DNA of 64,000 bases from Paenibacillus barengoltzii NBRC 101215 (GTDB lineage: Bacteria > Bacillota > Bacilli > Paenibacillales > Paenibacillaceae). The stretch spans positions 1 to 64,000 of the forward strand of contig NZ_BILV01000008.1 of the NCBI RefSeq assembly GCF_004000745.1. Direction: 5' to 3'. The notes below the pieces were generated by a model that had not been told where the DNA came from, did not search any database, and saw only the letters and a program-made list of their open reading frames with translations. Of the stretch, positions 45,015-53,010 are shown in pieces. Each line of letters starts with the position of its first letter. Position 1 is the first letter of the stretch. Made by a program: the position numbers and the translations under genes.

Positions 45015-45773
45015 ATGAATGACATGGCTGCGGTCCAAGGACAGGAGCCGGTACAGGTGTGTCTATTGGCGGGAAAAATTATGCTCCAGAGCGGAGCGGA
45101 AACGTATCGCGTGGAGGATACGATGAACCGGATGGCCGATGCGCTGGGTCTCTCCGGCTCGCATAGTTATGTAACTCCAACGGGGATCGTCTTTCAATCC
45201 GGCGAAACGGAGTCTGCCAAGCTGATCCGCATCGTGGAGCGGACGACCGACCTGCAGAAAGTGTCTGCAGTGAACGACATCTCCCGGAAGCTGCACAGCG
45301 GGGATATCACAGCGGCAGAAGCTCATGCCTTGCTCCGCGAGATTGAGTCGGAGAAGCACGCTTATCCGATGCCGCTGCAAATGGCGGCTGCGGCCTTGTC
45401 TAGCGGCTGCTTCACCTTGATGTTCCGCGGCCAGGCGGAAGATTTCCTGCCAGGCTTATTGTGCGGCGGAGTAGGATTTGCCGCGTATCTGCTGTTCCAT
45501 CGGTTGGTGAAGGTGAAATTTTTCGCCGAGTTTACCGCGGCGCTGATCATCGGCCTGTTGGCCACGGGGTTCGTGCAGATATCGTTAGGCCGGGACTTGG
45601 ATAAAATCATTATCGGTTCGGTGATGCCGCTCGTGCCGGGACTGCTGATCACCAATGCGGTCCGGGACCTGATGGCTGGGCATCTCGTATCCGGGTTATC
45701 CCGCGGAGCGGAGGCTTTTCTTACCGCCTTTGCCATAGGAGCCGGGATTGCCGTCGTCTTCACATTGATTTAA
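45015..45773 (+). CDS. threonine/serine exporter-type protein, N-terminal half (ThrE/YjjP-like)
   Basis: 252-residue membrane protein. The cytoplasmic N-terminal half includes AGKIMLQSGAETYRVEDTMN and YVTPTGIVFQSGE, the ThrE signature. About five transmembrane helices follow (about 115-250), including GSVMPLVPGLLITNAVRDLM. It starts at ATG 45015 because AAAGGGTGA lies 6 nt before it; an in-frame GTG at 45006 overlaps that site. Forms a two-gene operon with the C-terminal-half gene, 28 bases downstream. TATAAT at 44980-44985 may be its -10 box. Confidence 0.88.
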   Translation: MNDMAAVQGQEPVQVCLLAGKIMLQSGAETYRVEDTMNRMADALGLSGSHSYVTPTGIVFQSGETESAKLIRIVERTTDLQKVSAVNDISRKLHSGDITAAEAHALLREIESEKHAYPMPLQMAAAALSSGCFTLMFRGQAEDFLPGLLCGGVGFAAYLLFHRLVKVKFFAEFTAALIIGLLATGFVQISLGRDLDKIIIGSVMPLVPGLLITNAVRDLMAGHLVSGLSRGAEAFLTAFAIGAGIAVVFTLI

Positions 45774-45801
45774 ATCGCACTTAAAGGGGACCTATCGTCC
45801 G

Positions 45802-46263
45802 ATGTACATACTCGTTCATCTGCTAATTAGTTTTATCGCTTCAGGGGCTTTTGGCATCCTCTTCAACGCCCCCAAACGAACGCTCCTCCAATGCGGCCTG
45901 TCCGGTATGCTTGGCTGGCTCGTCTACATCCTGCTGGAGCCAAGGATGGAGAGCGTATTTTCAACCGTTGCGGCTACGTTCTTGGTTGGCGTCTTGAGCC
46001 AGATGTTTGCCCGCGTTTACAAAAAGCCGGTCATTATCTTCAGCGTAGCCGGGATTATCCCGTTGGTTCCGGGCGGGCTCGCGTATGATGCGATGCGGCG
46101 GTTCGTGGAGAATGAATATAATTTGGCTGTGGAGCTCGCCGCCAAGGCCTTCCTCCTATCCGGTTCGATCGCGATAGGGCTTGTCTTGTCTGAAGTGCTC
46201 GGCCAGCTCTTAATTCGGCGGATCCCGCGGCAAGCGAACAGCCAAACCTTAAAACGGCGCTAA
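45802..46263 (+). CDS. threonine/serine exporter-type protein, C-terminal half (YjjB-like)
   Basis: 153-residue membrane protein with about five transmembrane helices. It matches the second half of ThrE and YjjB: VAGIIPLVPGGLAYDAMRRF is the family block. In Corynebacterium both halves are one exporter; in many Bacillota, as here, they are two proteins that presumably act together. RBS AAAGGGGA precedes the ATG. The stop lies in the upstream arm of a terminator shared with the GNAT gene. Confidence 0.87.
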   Translation: MYILVHLLISFIASGAFGILFNAPKRTLLQCGLSGMLGWLVYILLEPRMESVFSTVAATFLVGVLSQMFARVYKKPVIIFSVAGIIPLVPGGLAYDAMRRFVENEYNLAVELAAKAFLLSGSIAIGLVLSEVLGQLLIRRIPRQANSQTLKRR

Positions 46264-46288
46264 CCGCTTATCGCGGCAGCGCCGTTTT
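46251..46288. terminator. bidirectional terminator overlapping a coding end
   Basis: AAAACGGCGCT and its complement pair over 11 bp. The arms include the 3' ends of the YjjB-like and GNAT genes, with T4 on each strand. Confidence 0.85.
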
Positions 46289-47128
46289 CATCCAAAACAT
46301 ATTCATATACACCAGCTCAAAACCGCACTTCAACATGTTCGCATGGCTGACCGAAGCAAACTCCACATCGGTGTAAACCCGTTTCAGTCCGAGCTTCCTC
46401 GCCGTTTGCAGCCGATGCCGAATCAGCGATGTTTGGATACCGCGATTCCGGTACGCCGGGAACGTATAATCGTTGGCTAAATACCCGGTATCGCCGCGCA
46501 CAAACAAAGACCCCATTCCTGCCGGCTCTCCTCCAAGAGAGGCAACGTAATTTCGAAAATCGTCCCGATAGTAATACCGGATCTTCCGCTTCACCATTCC
46601 TTCGTCCAGCGATGAACCGTCCCCGCCGCGTGATCGCTCGATCAACTGGATAAAAGCAAGAGCCTCTGCTTCGTTAGAGACCCGAGCCATGTGAATTCCT
46701 TCCCTCGATTGAGCTCGTTCCGAAGACTCTAATCCGAAGTTTTCCTTATCGAACTCATGCTTGAGAAAAGCGAGCTGAAGCCTCGGCACGAAGCCTTCAG
46801 CGGCCAACGCCTCCGCCACTTCGCTGGTTTGCCGGTCCGGGCTCAGGTCAAAGCAAGGATCGATACCAAAGGCAGCATACTTCCCAAGAATCTCCGGCAG
46901 CCGCTCCAAATCGGCAGGGCCAAAGCCAATCACGCGATTGTAATAACTTGATAGCGGGGACAACTCGTCAGACAGCAGCGTCGTCCCGCCGACTTGTGTC
47001 ACTGTAAAATGAGATTCCTTCAAATACAAAGAACGTTCGTTATTAAACTTCGTCATCTCCATCTCCAGTTGAATCAATCGTTCCACATCGCGAAGAACAG
47101 GATGAGGTTGTCTGGAAGGAGTCATCAT
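46268..47128 (-). CDS. GNAT family N-acetyltransferase
   Basis: 286 residues. A degenerate N-terminal half (about 20-140) precedes a complete GNAT fold (about 145-285). The acetyl-CoA loop is visible around DYTFPAYRNRGIQTSLIRHR, matching the R/QxxGxG/A region, then FASVSHANMLKCGF. Substrate unknown. RBS GGAGA precedes the ATG. The two-part build suggests a duplicated GNAT in which the first half has lost its motif (inference). Confidence 0.87.
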   Translation of the reverse strand: MMTPSRQPHPVLRDVERLIQLEMEMTKFNNERSLYLKESHFTVTQVGGTTLLSDELSPLSSYYNRVIGFGPADLERLPEILGKYAAFGIDPCFDLSPDRQTSEVAEALAAEGFVPRLQLAFLKHEFDKENFGLESSERAQSREGIHMARVSNEAEALAFIQLIERSRGGDGSSLDEGMVKRKIRYYYRDDFRNYVASLGGEPAGMGSLFVRGDTGYLANDYTFPAYRNRGIQTSLIRHRLQTARKLGLKRVYTDVEFASVSHANMLKCGFELVYMNMFWMKTALPR

Positions 47129-47354
47129 AGGCGCTTTCTCCTTTTCACGTTCTCACTTCATTCATTTTGTACTACAAGTCTTTATCCGCTCAAGCGGGGG
47201 CTATGATAACCTACCTGCAGCAGCAGATCAATTTGCATCTTCTACACAGCCGCAGGCGTGATATAATAACTAGCGACTGCCATTAAACGGTATTCGATTC
47301 CAGATCCGCGTCTAATTCTAGATTAGCGCATCAGAAAGAAGTGAACAGCAAGAG

Positions 47355-48278
47355 ATGATCGGCGAGATTGTATTAGATGTCGTTTTGCCTATTTTTATCC
47401 TCATTGGATTAGGCGCCTTGATGCAACGAGCCTTTAAGCTTGATTTGTATACACTGGCCAAAATCAACTTCTACTTCGTGACGCCTGCCGTCGTCTTCGT
47501 CAGCATGTACGAATCGGAGATGTCCGCCGAGCTGCTGGGAAGCGTGACAGCATTTTACGTTTTGTACGTCCTGCTGCTCTATGGGGTCAGCCGGCTCGTC
47601 AGCTGGCGTCTGAAGTTTAGACCTGGCATGCGGGCCGCCTTCACCAACAGCTTGATCCTCGACAACTCCGGCAATTACGGATTGCCGATTAATCAGCTGG
47701 CCTTTAAAGGCGATCCGTTGGCTACTTCCGTTCAAGCGCTGGTCATGACGTTCCAGAGCCTGGTCACGTTCACCTACGGCGTGATGTCCGTGCAACGGGC
47801 CAAATCCGGCGGTACGCTGAAGGCCGCGTTGATCGGGTTTCTCAAGATGCCGGTACCTTACGCCTTGGTGCTTGGGATGGCGCTGCACTTGCTTCAATGG
47901 CCGATCCCTTATTTTGTGTCTAAGCCGCTTGGCTATATCGCCGACTCGATGGTAGCCATCGCCCTATTGACGCTTGGCGCCCAAATTGTCAAATATCCGT
48001 TGCGGCTCGACCGGATTGATGTCTATGTGAGCGTCGCTCTGCGTCTGTTGATTGGCCCGGTGATCGGATTCATCTTGGTGTGGGTGCTGGGCCTCAAAGG
48101 AATTCCGGCCCAAGCCCTGTTGATCGCTTCCGGTATGCCAACCGGCGTTAACAGCACCATCCTGGCGGAGGAGTACGACAACGAACCCGATTTCGCCTCA
48201 CAAACCGTGCTGATCTCCACACTGCTGAACATCATTACGATGACGGCGCTGATTTCCTTATCCAAATACGTCGGATAA
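47355..48278 (+). CDS. AEC family transporter
   Basis: 307-residue auxin-efflux-carrier-type membrane protein with about ten transmembrane helices in two repeats of five. It carries SLILDNSGNYGLPINQLAF, the characteristic family crossover motif, and SGMPTGVNSTILAEEYDNEP in the second half. Family members export malate or other small organic acids. Stands alone with a hairpin terminator. A weak ribosome site (GAAAGAAG) precedes the ATG. Confidence 0.92.
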   Translation: MIGEIVLDVVLPIFILIGLGALMQRAFKLDLYTLAKINFYFVTPAVVFVSMYESEMSAELLGSVTAFYVLYVLLLYGVSRLVSWRLKFRPGMRAAFTNSLILDNSGNYGLPINQLAFKGDPLATSVQALVMTFQSLVTFTYGVMSVQRAKSGGTLKAALIGFLKMPVPYALVLGMALHLLQWPIPYFVSKPLGYIADSMVAIALLTLGAQIVKYPLRLDRIDVYVSVALRLLIGPVIGFILVWVLGLKGIPAQALLIASGMPTGVNSTILAEEYDNEPDFASQTVLISTLLNIITMTALISLSKYVG

Positions 48279-48282
48279 ACGT

Positions 48283-48311
48283 GTAGGAGGGGGTGACTAT
48301 CCCCGTCCTAC
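48283..48311 (+). terminator. AEC gene terminator
   Basis: GTAGGAGGGGG pairs with CCCCGTCCTAC (one mismatch) around a 7-base loop, five bases past the stop. Confidence 0.75.
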
Positions 48312-48315
48312 TTGA

Positions 48316-48492
48316 TTATTTCCCTGTAACCCCCATATACCCCAGATACTCTTTTAATGTTGCTATTGTTTTTAACGTTGTTTTTTTATGTTTATGAATC
48401 TTTACCATAAAAACTAAAACAATAAAAAAAACTAAAAAATTGATGATTGTATACAAATAGATTACTGGAACAGCAAATGACCAAGAGCCTAT
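48316..48492 (-). CDS. candidate small membrane protein lacking a standard start
   Basis: Open frame on the minus strand, 58 codons, from ATA at 48492: hydrophobic segment VPVIYLYTIINFLVFFIVLV, then the basic tail KIHKHKKTTLKTIATL. A strong site (GGGGGAGG) lies 5 nt before the ATA, and no ATG, GTG or TTG lies near. It lies directly downstream of the next small protein in the same frame. Family unknown. Confidence is limited by the start codon and size. Confidence 0.4.
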   Translation of the reverse strand: MGSWSFAVPVIYLYTIINFLVFFIVLVFMVKIHKHKKTTLKTIATLKEYLGYMGVTGK

Positions 48493-48504
48493 GTGAACCT
48501 CCCC

Positions 48505-48666
48505 CTATCTTTTCTTTATTATCCCCAAAACATTTTGTAATTCTCTATCGATTTTATTCTTACTAAATAGATAAATAAACAGGAGAATGAAAACAACAAA
48601 TAATAATACTTCACTTGCTAGTAGTAGATAAATTGATAATTCATGTAAAAGCAAACTATAATTCAT
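48505..48666 (-). CDS. small single-pass membrane protein
   Basis: 53 residues on the minus strand, ATG at 48666 with GGGAAAGGTGAG upstream. Sequence: MNYSLLLHELSIYLLL, then a hydrophobic stretch VLLFVVFILLFIYLF (about residues 20-34) and a charged tail ending in KKR. AT-rich, unlike the neighbouring GC-richer genes. Its stop is in the same frame as the next small frame downstream, 12 bases away. Function unknown; size and shape recall holin-like or toxin-type peptides, without proof. Confidence 0.55.
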   Translation of the reverse strand: MNYSLLLHELSIYLLLASEVLLFVVFILLFIYLFSKNKIDRELQNVLGIIKKR

Positions 48667-48763
48667 AATAATCTCACCTTTCCCATATTTTAGTTGATAA
48701 TAATTATATATTATACTATTATTTTATTTGTAATTATTTCCATAATCAAGGAGGTAAAATTGC

Positions 48764-49519
48764 ATGAAAAAGTCATTGGCTTCTATTATTTTGTCGACAG
48801 TTCTAGTATTTTCATCTGTACCAGCAGCATTTGCAAATGAAGTAATCCGGCCTACAGGAATTTCTAATGACGTCTTGTCGGAGTTGACTTTAAAAATGGA
48901 TGAACTTGGAATTCCAAGAGAAACTCAAACGTCATTAGTTAACAAACTTGAGTCAGGTCAAATGATTGATTCAGATAATCCTGAAATGAGAGATCAAGGT
49001 GTTACTGAGCAGATCAAGATTTCTGATAAAGAGACAATTATTAGAACCACATTTCCTGATGGATCAGTTAGACAGTCAAAGATCGACAGTACTGAGGCGG
49101 AAATAATTGAAGTAGAAAATACTGAGGATCAAGAAATTACTCCTTTTGCATCAGTAGGAGGAGGAACAACGACACCTGGAACAGGCTATACAATTTATAG
49201 AAATGTTACCGTAGCAGAAGATACTACACTTATTAAGTGCCATTATAAAGCCGATTTTGTCAAAGTAGCATCTGGTTATGGATATTCTTACATTAACGAA
49301 GTTTACGATCCTTTTATTAGTGTAGCTGGTGGATCTTATGATCGGCTTTACTTTGGGGTTGACAATCCGCAGGAAACTTCCGGAATTAATGGGAGACCTG
49401 CTCGAGCAACTCTTATGTTTGACGCAACTGTCCTCGGATACTTTAAGAACACTTGTGCACTTTACTTATATGTTTCCACAGTAGCTAATGTTATCACGGC
49501 ACAGTATGAAACTACTTAA
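48764..49519 (+). CDS. secreted protein of unknown function
   Basis: 251 residues. The signal peptide MKKSLASIILSTVLVFSS continues to a cleavage site after AAFA (about residue 24). The mature part has an acidic helical N-terminal half, then a beta-rich C-terminal half (about 125-250) after a Gly/Thr linker SVGGGTTTPGTG, with Cys residues at CHYK and TCALY that could pair. AT-rich, clearly different in base use from genes either side. RBS AAGGAGGT precedes the ATG. I do not recognise the family. Confidence 0.75.
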   Translation: MKKSLASIILSTVLVFSSVPAAFANEVIRPTGISNDVLSELTLKMDELGIPRETQTSLVNKLESGQMIDSDNPEMRDQGVTEQIKISDKETIIRTTFPDGSVRQSKIDSTEAEIIEVENTEDQEITPFASVGGGTTTPGTGYTIYRNVTVAEDTTLIKCHYKADFVKVASGYGYSYINEVYDPFISVAGGSYDRLYFGVDNPQETSGINGRPARATLMFDATVLGYFKNTCALYLYVSTVANVITAQYETT

Positions 49520-49552
49520 ACTTTTGTCTTTAGTAATAAACAATATTGAGTA

Positions 49553-49579
49553 GAAGGGGCGGTCAGCTTCCGTCCTTTC
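49553..49579 (+). terminator. hairpin after the secreted-protein gene
   Basis: GAAGGGGCGG pairs with CCGTCCTTTC (wobbles at two positions) around a 7-base loop, 34 bases past the stop. No clear T-tract. Confidence 0.45.
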
Positions 49580-50256
49580 ACTAACTAGCTTGTGAGTTTG
49601 CACTAGCCAATACCAAAAAAGGCTAACGAAGTCCAGATAACGAGAAAGCAAACTTTTCAGCCCTTTCGCTTCCTAGTAGGAAGTCGGAAGGGCGTTATTT
49701 GTGTTACAGACATTCTCATGCCCTCAGATTAGGCTTGCTATTGCTTTACAAGCCCAATATGGACTCTCAAGTGCTTGAGGTTTAAAATACGGGAACGTAT
49801 TCAATTCGATTGACTTCCAGAGTTATATTCGGAGTCTTGTTCGAATCCACTTGTCGAATTTCTCTCAATAGACTCTGGCTGAAGCTAAACGAATTGTTGC
49901 TTGTTTGTCCCTGAGGAAGCCAAGTCCGAGAACTTCCGGTTCCAAGGTCTAATCACTGTGCTTTTATCCCACGACTCACGTTCAGTTTTAGCTTTTTTCT
50001 ACAATATCGTTCACCTATAAATTCGAATGATTTCTGGTTTACTTAATCAATAAAGGTAGGGGGCCTTGCCTTAACTCCAGTTAGAAGATTGATATCAATC
50101 AGAATCTTTTACAATTCGTTTCGTCTTAATAGGTTAAACAAATGATTATTAACTAATTTCATAAGCATTATCGATCAATTATCATCTATAATGGTTCAAT
50201 CATAATTCGACCCATAAATACTGGTAATTGGTTAGGATTTCAGCAATTCTTTTCTT

Positions 50257-50312
50257 TAGACAACAGCCGTATGCCCTCGGAGATAAAGGAGGCAGTATGT
50301 TGTCTAGTTTTT
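50257..50312 (+). terminator. long hairpin with T-tract in gene-free DNA
   Basis: TAGACAACA pairs with TGTTGTCTA, and an inner TGCC/GGCA extends the stem. GTTTTTATC follows on the plus strand. The loop side contains AAAGGAGG. It is a terminator for an unseen upstream transcript, or a leader element. Confidence 0.6.
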
Positions 50313-50335
50313 ATCAATGCCCACTAAACAAAGTC

Positions 50336-50365
50336 TTGACCACTTAGCAGAGCTTAAGTTATATT
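50336..50365 (+). promoter_or_regulatory. sigma-A-like promoter for the DUF4190-like gene
   Basis: TTGACC and TATATT are separated by 18 bases, 85 bases upstream of the gene's ATG. Confidence 0.5.
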
Positions 50366-50449
50366 ATACAGATCACTATTTTACATAAATAAACAAATTA
50401 TTATAATGTTAGTTAGAAAAGACAAAATATAAGAAGGAGGATATGAATA

Positions 50450-50704
50450 ATGTATATACACTCACCGGAAGGGATTAATTCTAAATCAATAGCTTCTCTA
50501 ATTTTAGGTATTTTATCTTTAGTAATACCATTTTTGGGATTTCTTTTAGCAATAATTTCTATTATTCTGGGAAGACAGGCATTAACTGAAATTACTAGGT
50601 CCAGTGATTCCGGTAAAGGCTTGGCACTGGCAGGACTAGCCTGCGGAACACTTAGCCTAACATTTTATTTTATTCTAATTTTGTATTATGTGATTTTTTG
50701 GTAG
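50450..50704 (+). CDS. small DUF4190-like membrane protein
   Basis: 84 residues with two transmembrane helices (about 15-41 and 58-82). The sequence is of the DUF4190 type: KSIASLILGILSLVIPFLGF, then IISIILGRQAL and KGLALAGLACGTLSL. Function unknown. RBS AAGAAGGAGG precedes the ATG. AT-rich. Its stop lies at the start of a terminator that converges with the solute-binding protein gene. Confidence 0.78.
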   Translation: MYIHSPEGINSKSIASLILGILSLVIPFLGFLLAIISIILGRQALTEITRSSDSGKGLALAGLACGTLSLTFYFILILYYVIFW

Positions 50705-50735
50705 TCTGCCCAGCTTTACTGGACAGACTTTTTTC
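50703..50735. terminator. terminator between DUF4190-like and solute-binding protein genes
   Basis: AGTCTGCCCA pairs with TGGACAGACT (one mismatch) around 7 bases, with six T on the plus strand. Confidence 0.85.
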
Positions 50736-50740
50736 CGGGA

Positions 50741-52072
50741 TTATTCATCTTGCTGCAATGCGGCTTCATGCTCCTTCACGAATTGCTCCGGCGTCACCGC
50801 TTTACCGAACAAGGCTTGGATCATATTTAAGTGCGTCTGGGCCGCGTTCCCTTTCATTTGGACGTCGGCAAATAAGGTCAGGTTGCTGGCATTGTTCAGC
50901 TCATCCAACAGATCAATGTAGAGTTTGGGCAGATCCGAAACTGTCGTATCCACCTTCGTTGCCGGAACGACCCCGGCCGTACTTACCGAATCAGCTCCCC
51001 ACTTGCTAATGAAATACTCCACGAACTTCTTCGCTTCGTCTTTGACCTTGGAGTTCTCTGCAACGAACAAGCCGCCCCCAGGTCCGCCTACCCAGCTGTT
51101 AATGTCCCCTTTACCGCCGGTAAAGGTCGGGAACTTGAAGAACCCGACATTGTCTTTAAATTGCTGAGGGACGTCCGGGTTACTCGTAAAGTTAGGCACC
51201 TCCCAGGTTCCCGCCAAGAACATGGCGGCCTGTTCCTTCATGAAGACCGTTTTGCCTTCCTCATTAGACAATCCGTTAAAGCCTTTATTAAAAGCGTTCA
51301 TATCCACCAGCTTCTGTATTTCAGCGGCTGCCTGAATCAGCGCTGGATTCTCGAAGCTGCCCGTACGGTCAATTGCCTGCTTTAGCGTTTCGGGTCCGCC
51401 GATCCGGTCTGCCAGGTACATATACCAGATTGAGCCCGTCCATCGGTCCCGATTCCCCAGCGCGATCGGGGTGACCCCTTTGCTGTTCAGCGTACGAATC
51501 ACATCCAGGAACTGATCATAGGTTTGCGGCTCTTTCAGATTATATTTATCAAAAATTGCCTTATTATAATAAATCGGCGAAATATTCAGTTCGAGCGGTA
51601 AGCCGTACGTTTTGCCCTGCACCGCATAGGCATCGGTCGCCCCTGGCACGAATTGGTCCTTCAAGCCGCTGTCCAACAAATCATCCAGCGGGGCGAACAG
51701 GTCTCCCTTCACATAAGGGTCCATGAATCCGGCTGCCCAAGTAATACCAACGTCAGGCAGCTCGTTCGCCGCAGATAGTATTTTTAATTTGTTTTTGTAT
51801 TGCTCATTTTCCATCACTTCTTGCTGTATTGTGATATTCGGATGCTCGGATTGATATTGGTCAATGATCTCATTTACCAGTTTATTTTGCTGCGGAGAGG
51901 AACTGGCCGGCCACAAATGCATAAATCGGATCGTGACCTTGTCACTGGCCGCCGATACTTCTTGGCCATCCGCCCCGCCGCCTCCTGCCGCCTTGTCGCC
52001 TACGCAACCGGAAAGTCCCAACATCAGGAGAAGCGCAATCCACAGGATGGATGCTGTTTTCTGGTTGGACAT
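50741..52072 (-). CDS. extracellular solute-binding lipoprotein (sugar ABC type)
   Basis: 443-residue lipoprotein. Signal with lipobox LGLSGC (Cys about residue 22), then a family 1-type binding fold beginning VTIRFMHLWPASSSPQQNKL. Later signatures are TYGLPLELNISPIYYNKAIF and WVGGPGGGLFVAENSKVKDE. It would bind an oligosaccharide at the membrane for an ABC importer. No permease or ATPase gene adjoins. Upstream on the same strand are response-regulator and kinase genes of the YesMN type, which usually control such importers. Confidence 0.9.
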   Translation of the reverse strand: MSNQKTASILWIALLLMLGLSGCVGDKAAGGGGADGQEVSAASDKVTIRFMHLWPASSSPQQNKLVNEIIDQYQSEHPNITIQQEVMENEQYKNKLKILSAANELPDVGITWAAGFMDPYVKGDLFAPLDDLLDSGLKDQFVPGATDAYAVQGKTYGLPLELNISPIYYNKAIFDKYNLKEPQTYDQFLDVIRTLNSKGVTPIALGNRDRWTGSIWYMYLADRIGGPETLKQAIDRTGSFENPALIQAAAEIQKLVDMNAFNKGFNGLSNEEGKTVFMKEQAAMFLAGTWEVPNFTSNPDVPQQFKDNVGFFKFPTFTGGKGDINSWVGGPGGGLFVAENSKVKDEAKKFVEYFISKWGADSVSTAGVVPATKVDTTVSDLPKLYIDLLDELNNASNLTLFADVQMKGNAAQTHLNMIQALFGKAVTPEQFVKEHEAALQQDE

Positions 52073-52212
52073 GCTTTAGCCCCCTAATTATCTCGGCTAT
52101 TCGTGTAACCGCTTCAATCCAAGTTTATCATGTTGATGATTCCGCTTCCATAGCACACGAAGCTGAACACCTCATTTTTCGCCGCAACGATTTGTGACAA
52201 ATCGGCCAAGGC

Positions 52213-53010
52213 TCAGGTGTCATCTCCTGTCTCTTTCGTCTGGCTGCGGTATTTGCTGGGACTCATTCCTTCGTAGTTTTTGAACACCTTGATAAAGTAT
52301 TTGTCGCTTTGATAACCGACACGCTCCGCGATCTCCCCGACGGACATCGTCGTCCGCAGCAGCAGCTCCTTGGCACGGAGCACCCGCAATCGGGTGATAT
52401 ATTCGCTGAAGGTAAGCTCGGTCTGCTCTTTGAACAGCACGCTAAAGTAACTTGGATTCAGATGCAGATGATCGGCCACCTGACGCATCGTAATCGGCTC
52501 GTGCAAATGTTCGTCCAGGTAGTTCAATGCCTCCTGGACCTGAGGCGTATATTGCGTATCCGTATCCTTGGTCTCCAGCAACCGTGGATCCACCAGTTTC
52601 TCCATCGTTTCGATCCGATGCCGGTCGTCCTCTACCCGCAGCGCCTGCTCTACGGCTTGAACCAGCTTATGCTTGTCCACTGGCTTCAGCAAGTAATTAA
52701 CGACGCCGAGCTGCATCGCTTTTTGCGCATATTCGAATTCCGCATAACCCGAAATGATGATCGCCACCGGCTTGAAATGCTTATGGCGTTGCTGCATCTC
52801 AATCAACTCCAGCCCGCTGATGCCAGGCATGCGGATGTCCGTGATGAGCAGGTGAGCGACATTGTGTTCAAGCCAAGCCAGCGCCGCCTGTCCGCTGTCC
52901 GCTGCCTCGATCCGGTATCGGCCGGCAGACCAGGCTTCCAATGTTTTCGTAAAGCCCTGTCTTGTTCTCGGTTCATCTTCCACCACAAGTATGGTTTTTG
53001 TCTGCTTCAT
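52213..53010 (-). CDS. response regulator with AraC-type DNA-binding domain (YesN-like)
   Basis: 265 residues. The N-terminal receiver (about 5-120) has VVEDEPRTRQGF, phospho-acceptor Asp in LLITDIRMPGISGLEL and KPVDKHK. A C-terminal double helix-turn-helix AraC domain (about 160-258) carries YFSVLFKEQTELTFSEYITR and GYQSDKYFIKVFKNYEGMSP. Partner of the kinase gene that overlaps it by 4 bases (ATGA). Likely activates the solute-binding protein gene 140 bases downstream (inference). Confidence 0.93.
   Translation of the reverse strand: MKQTKTILVVEDEPRTRQGFTKTLEAWSAGRYRIEAADSGQAALAWLEHNVAHLLITDIRMPGISGLELIEMQQRHKHFKPVAIIISGYAEFEYAQKAMQLGVVNYLLKPVDKHKLVQAVEQALRVEDDRHRIETMEKLVDPRLLETKDTDTQYTPQVQEALNYLDEHLHEPITMRQVADHLHLNPSYFSVLFKEQTELTFSEYITRLRVLRAKELLLRTTMSVGEIAERVGYQSDKYFIKVFKNYEGMSPSKYRSQTKETGDDT

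Larger units (their letters stand above)
49520..50449. other. AT-rich gene-free stretch with hairpins
   Basis: About 930 bases. It contains a hairpin after the secreted-protein gene (49553-49579), a second at 49660-49693, a third with a T-tract (50257-50312), and a candidate promoter at 50336-50365. A tiny frame, ATG 50297 to 50347, 16 codons, follows an AAAGGAGG site overlapping the third hairpin. I find no larger coding frame with a convincing start. It may hold decayed genes. Confidence 0.5.

Noticed and set aside
49466-49651. 61-codon minus-strand frame after the secreted-protein gene
   Set aside because: It overlaps a hairpin and the 3' end of the secreted-protein gene, and has no ribosome site.
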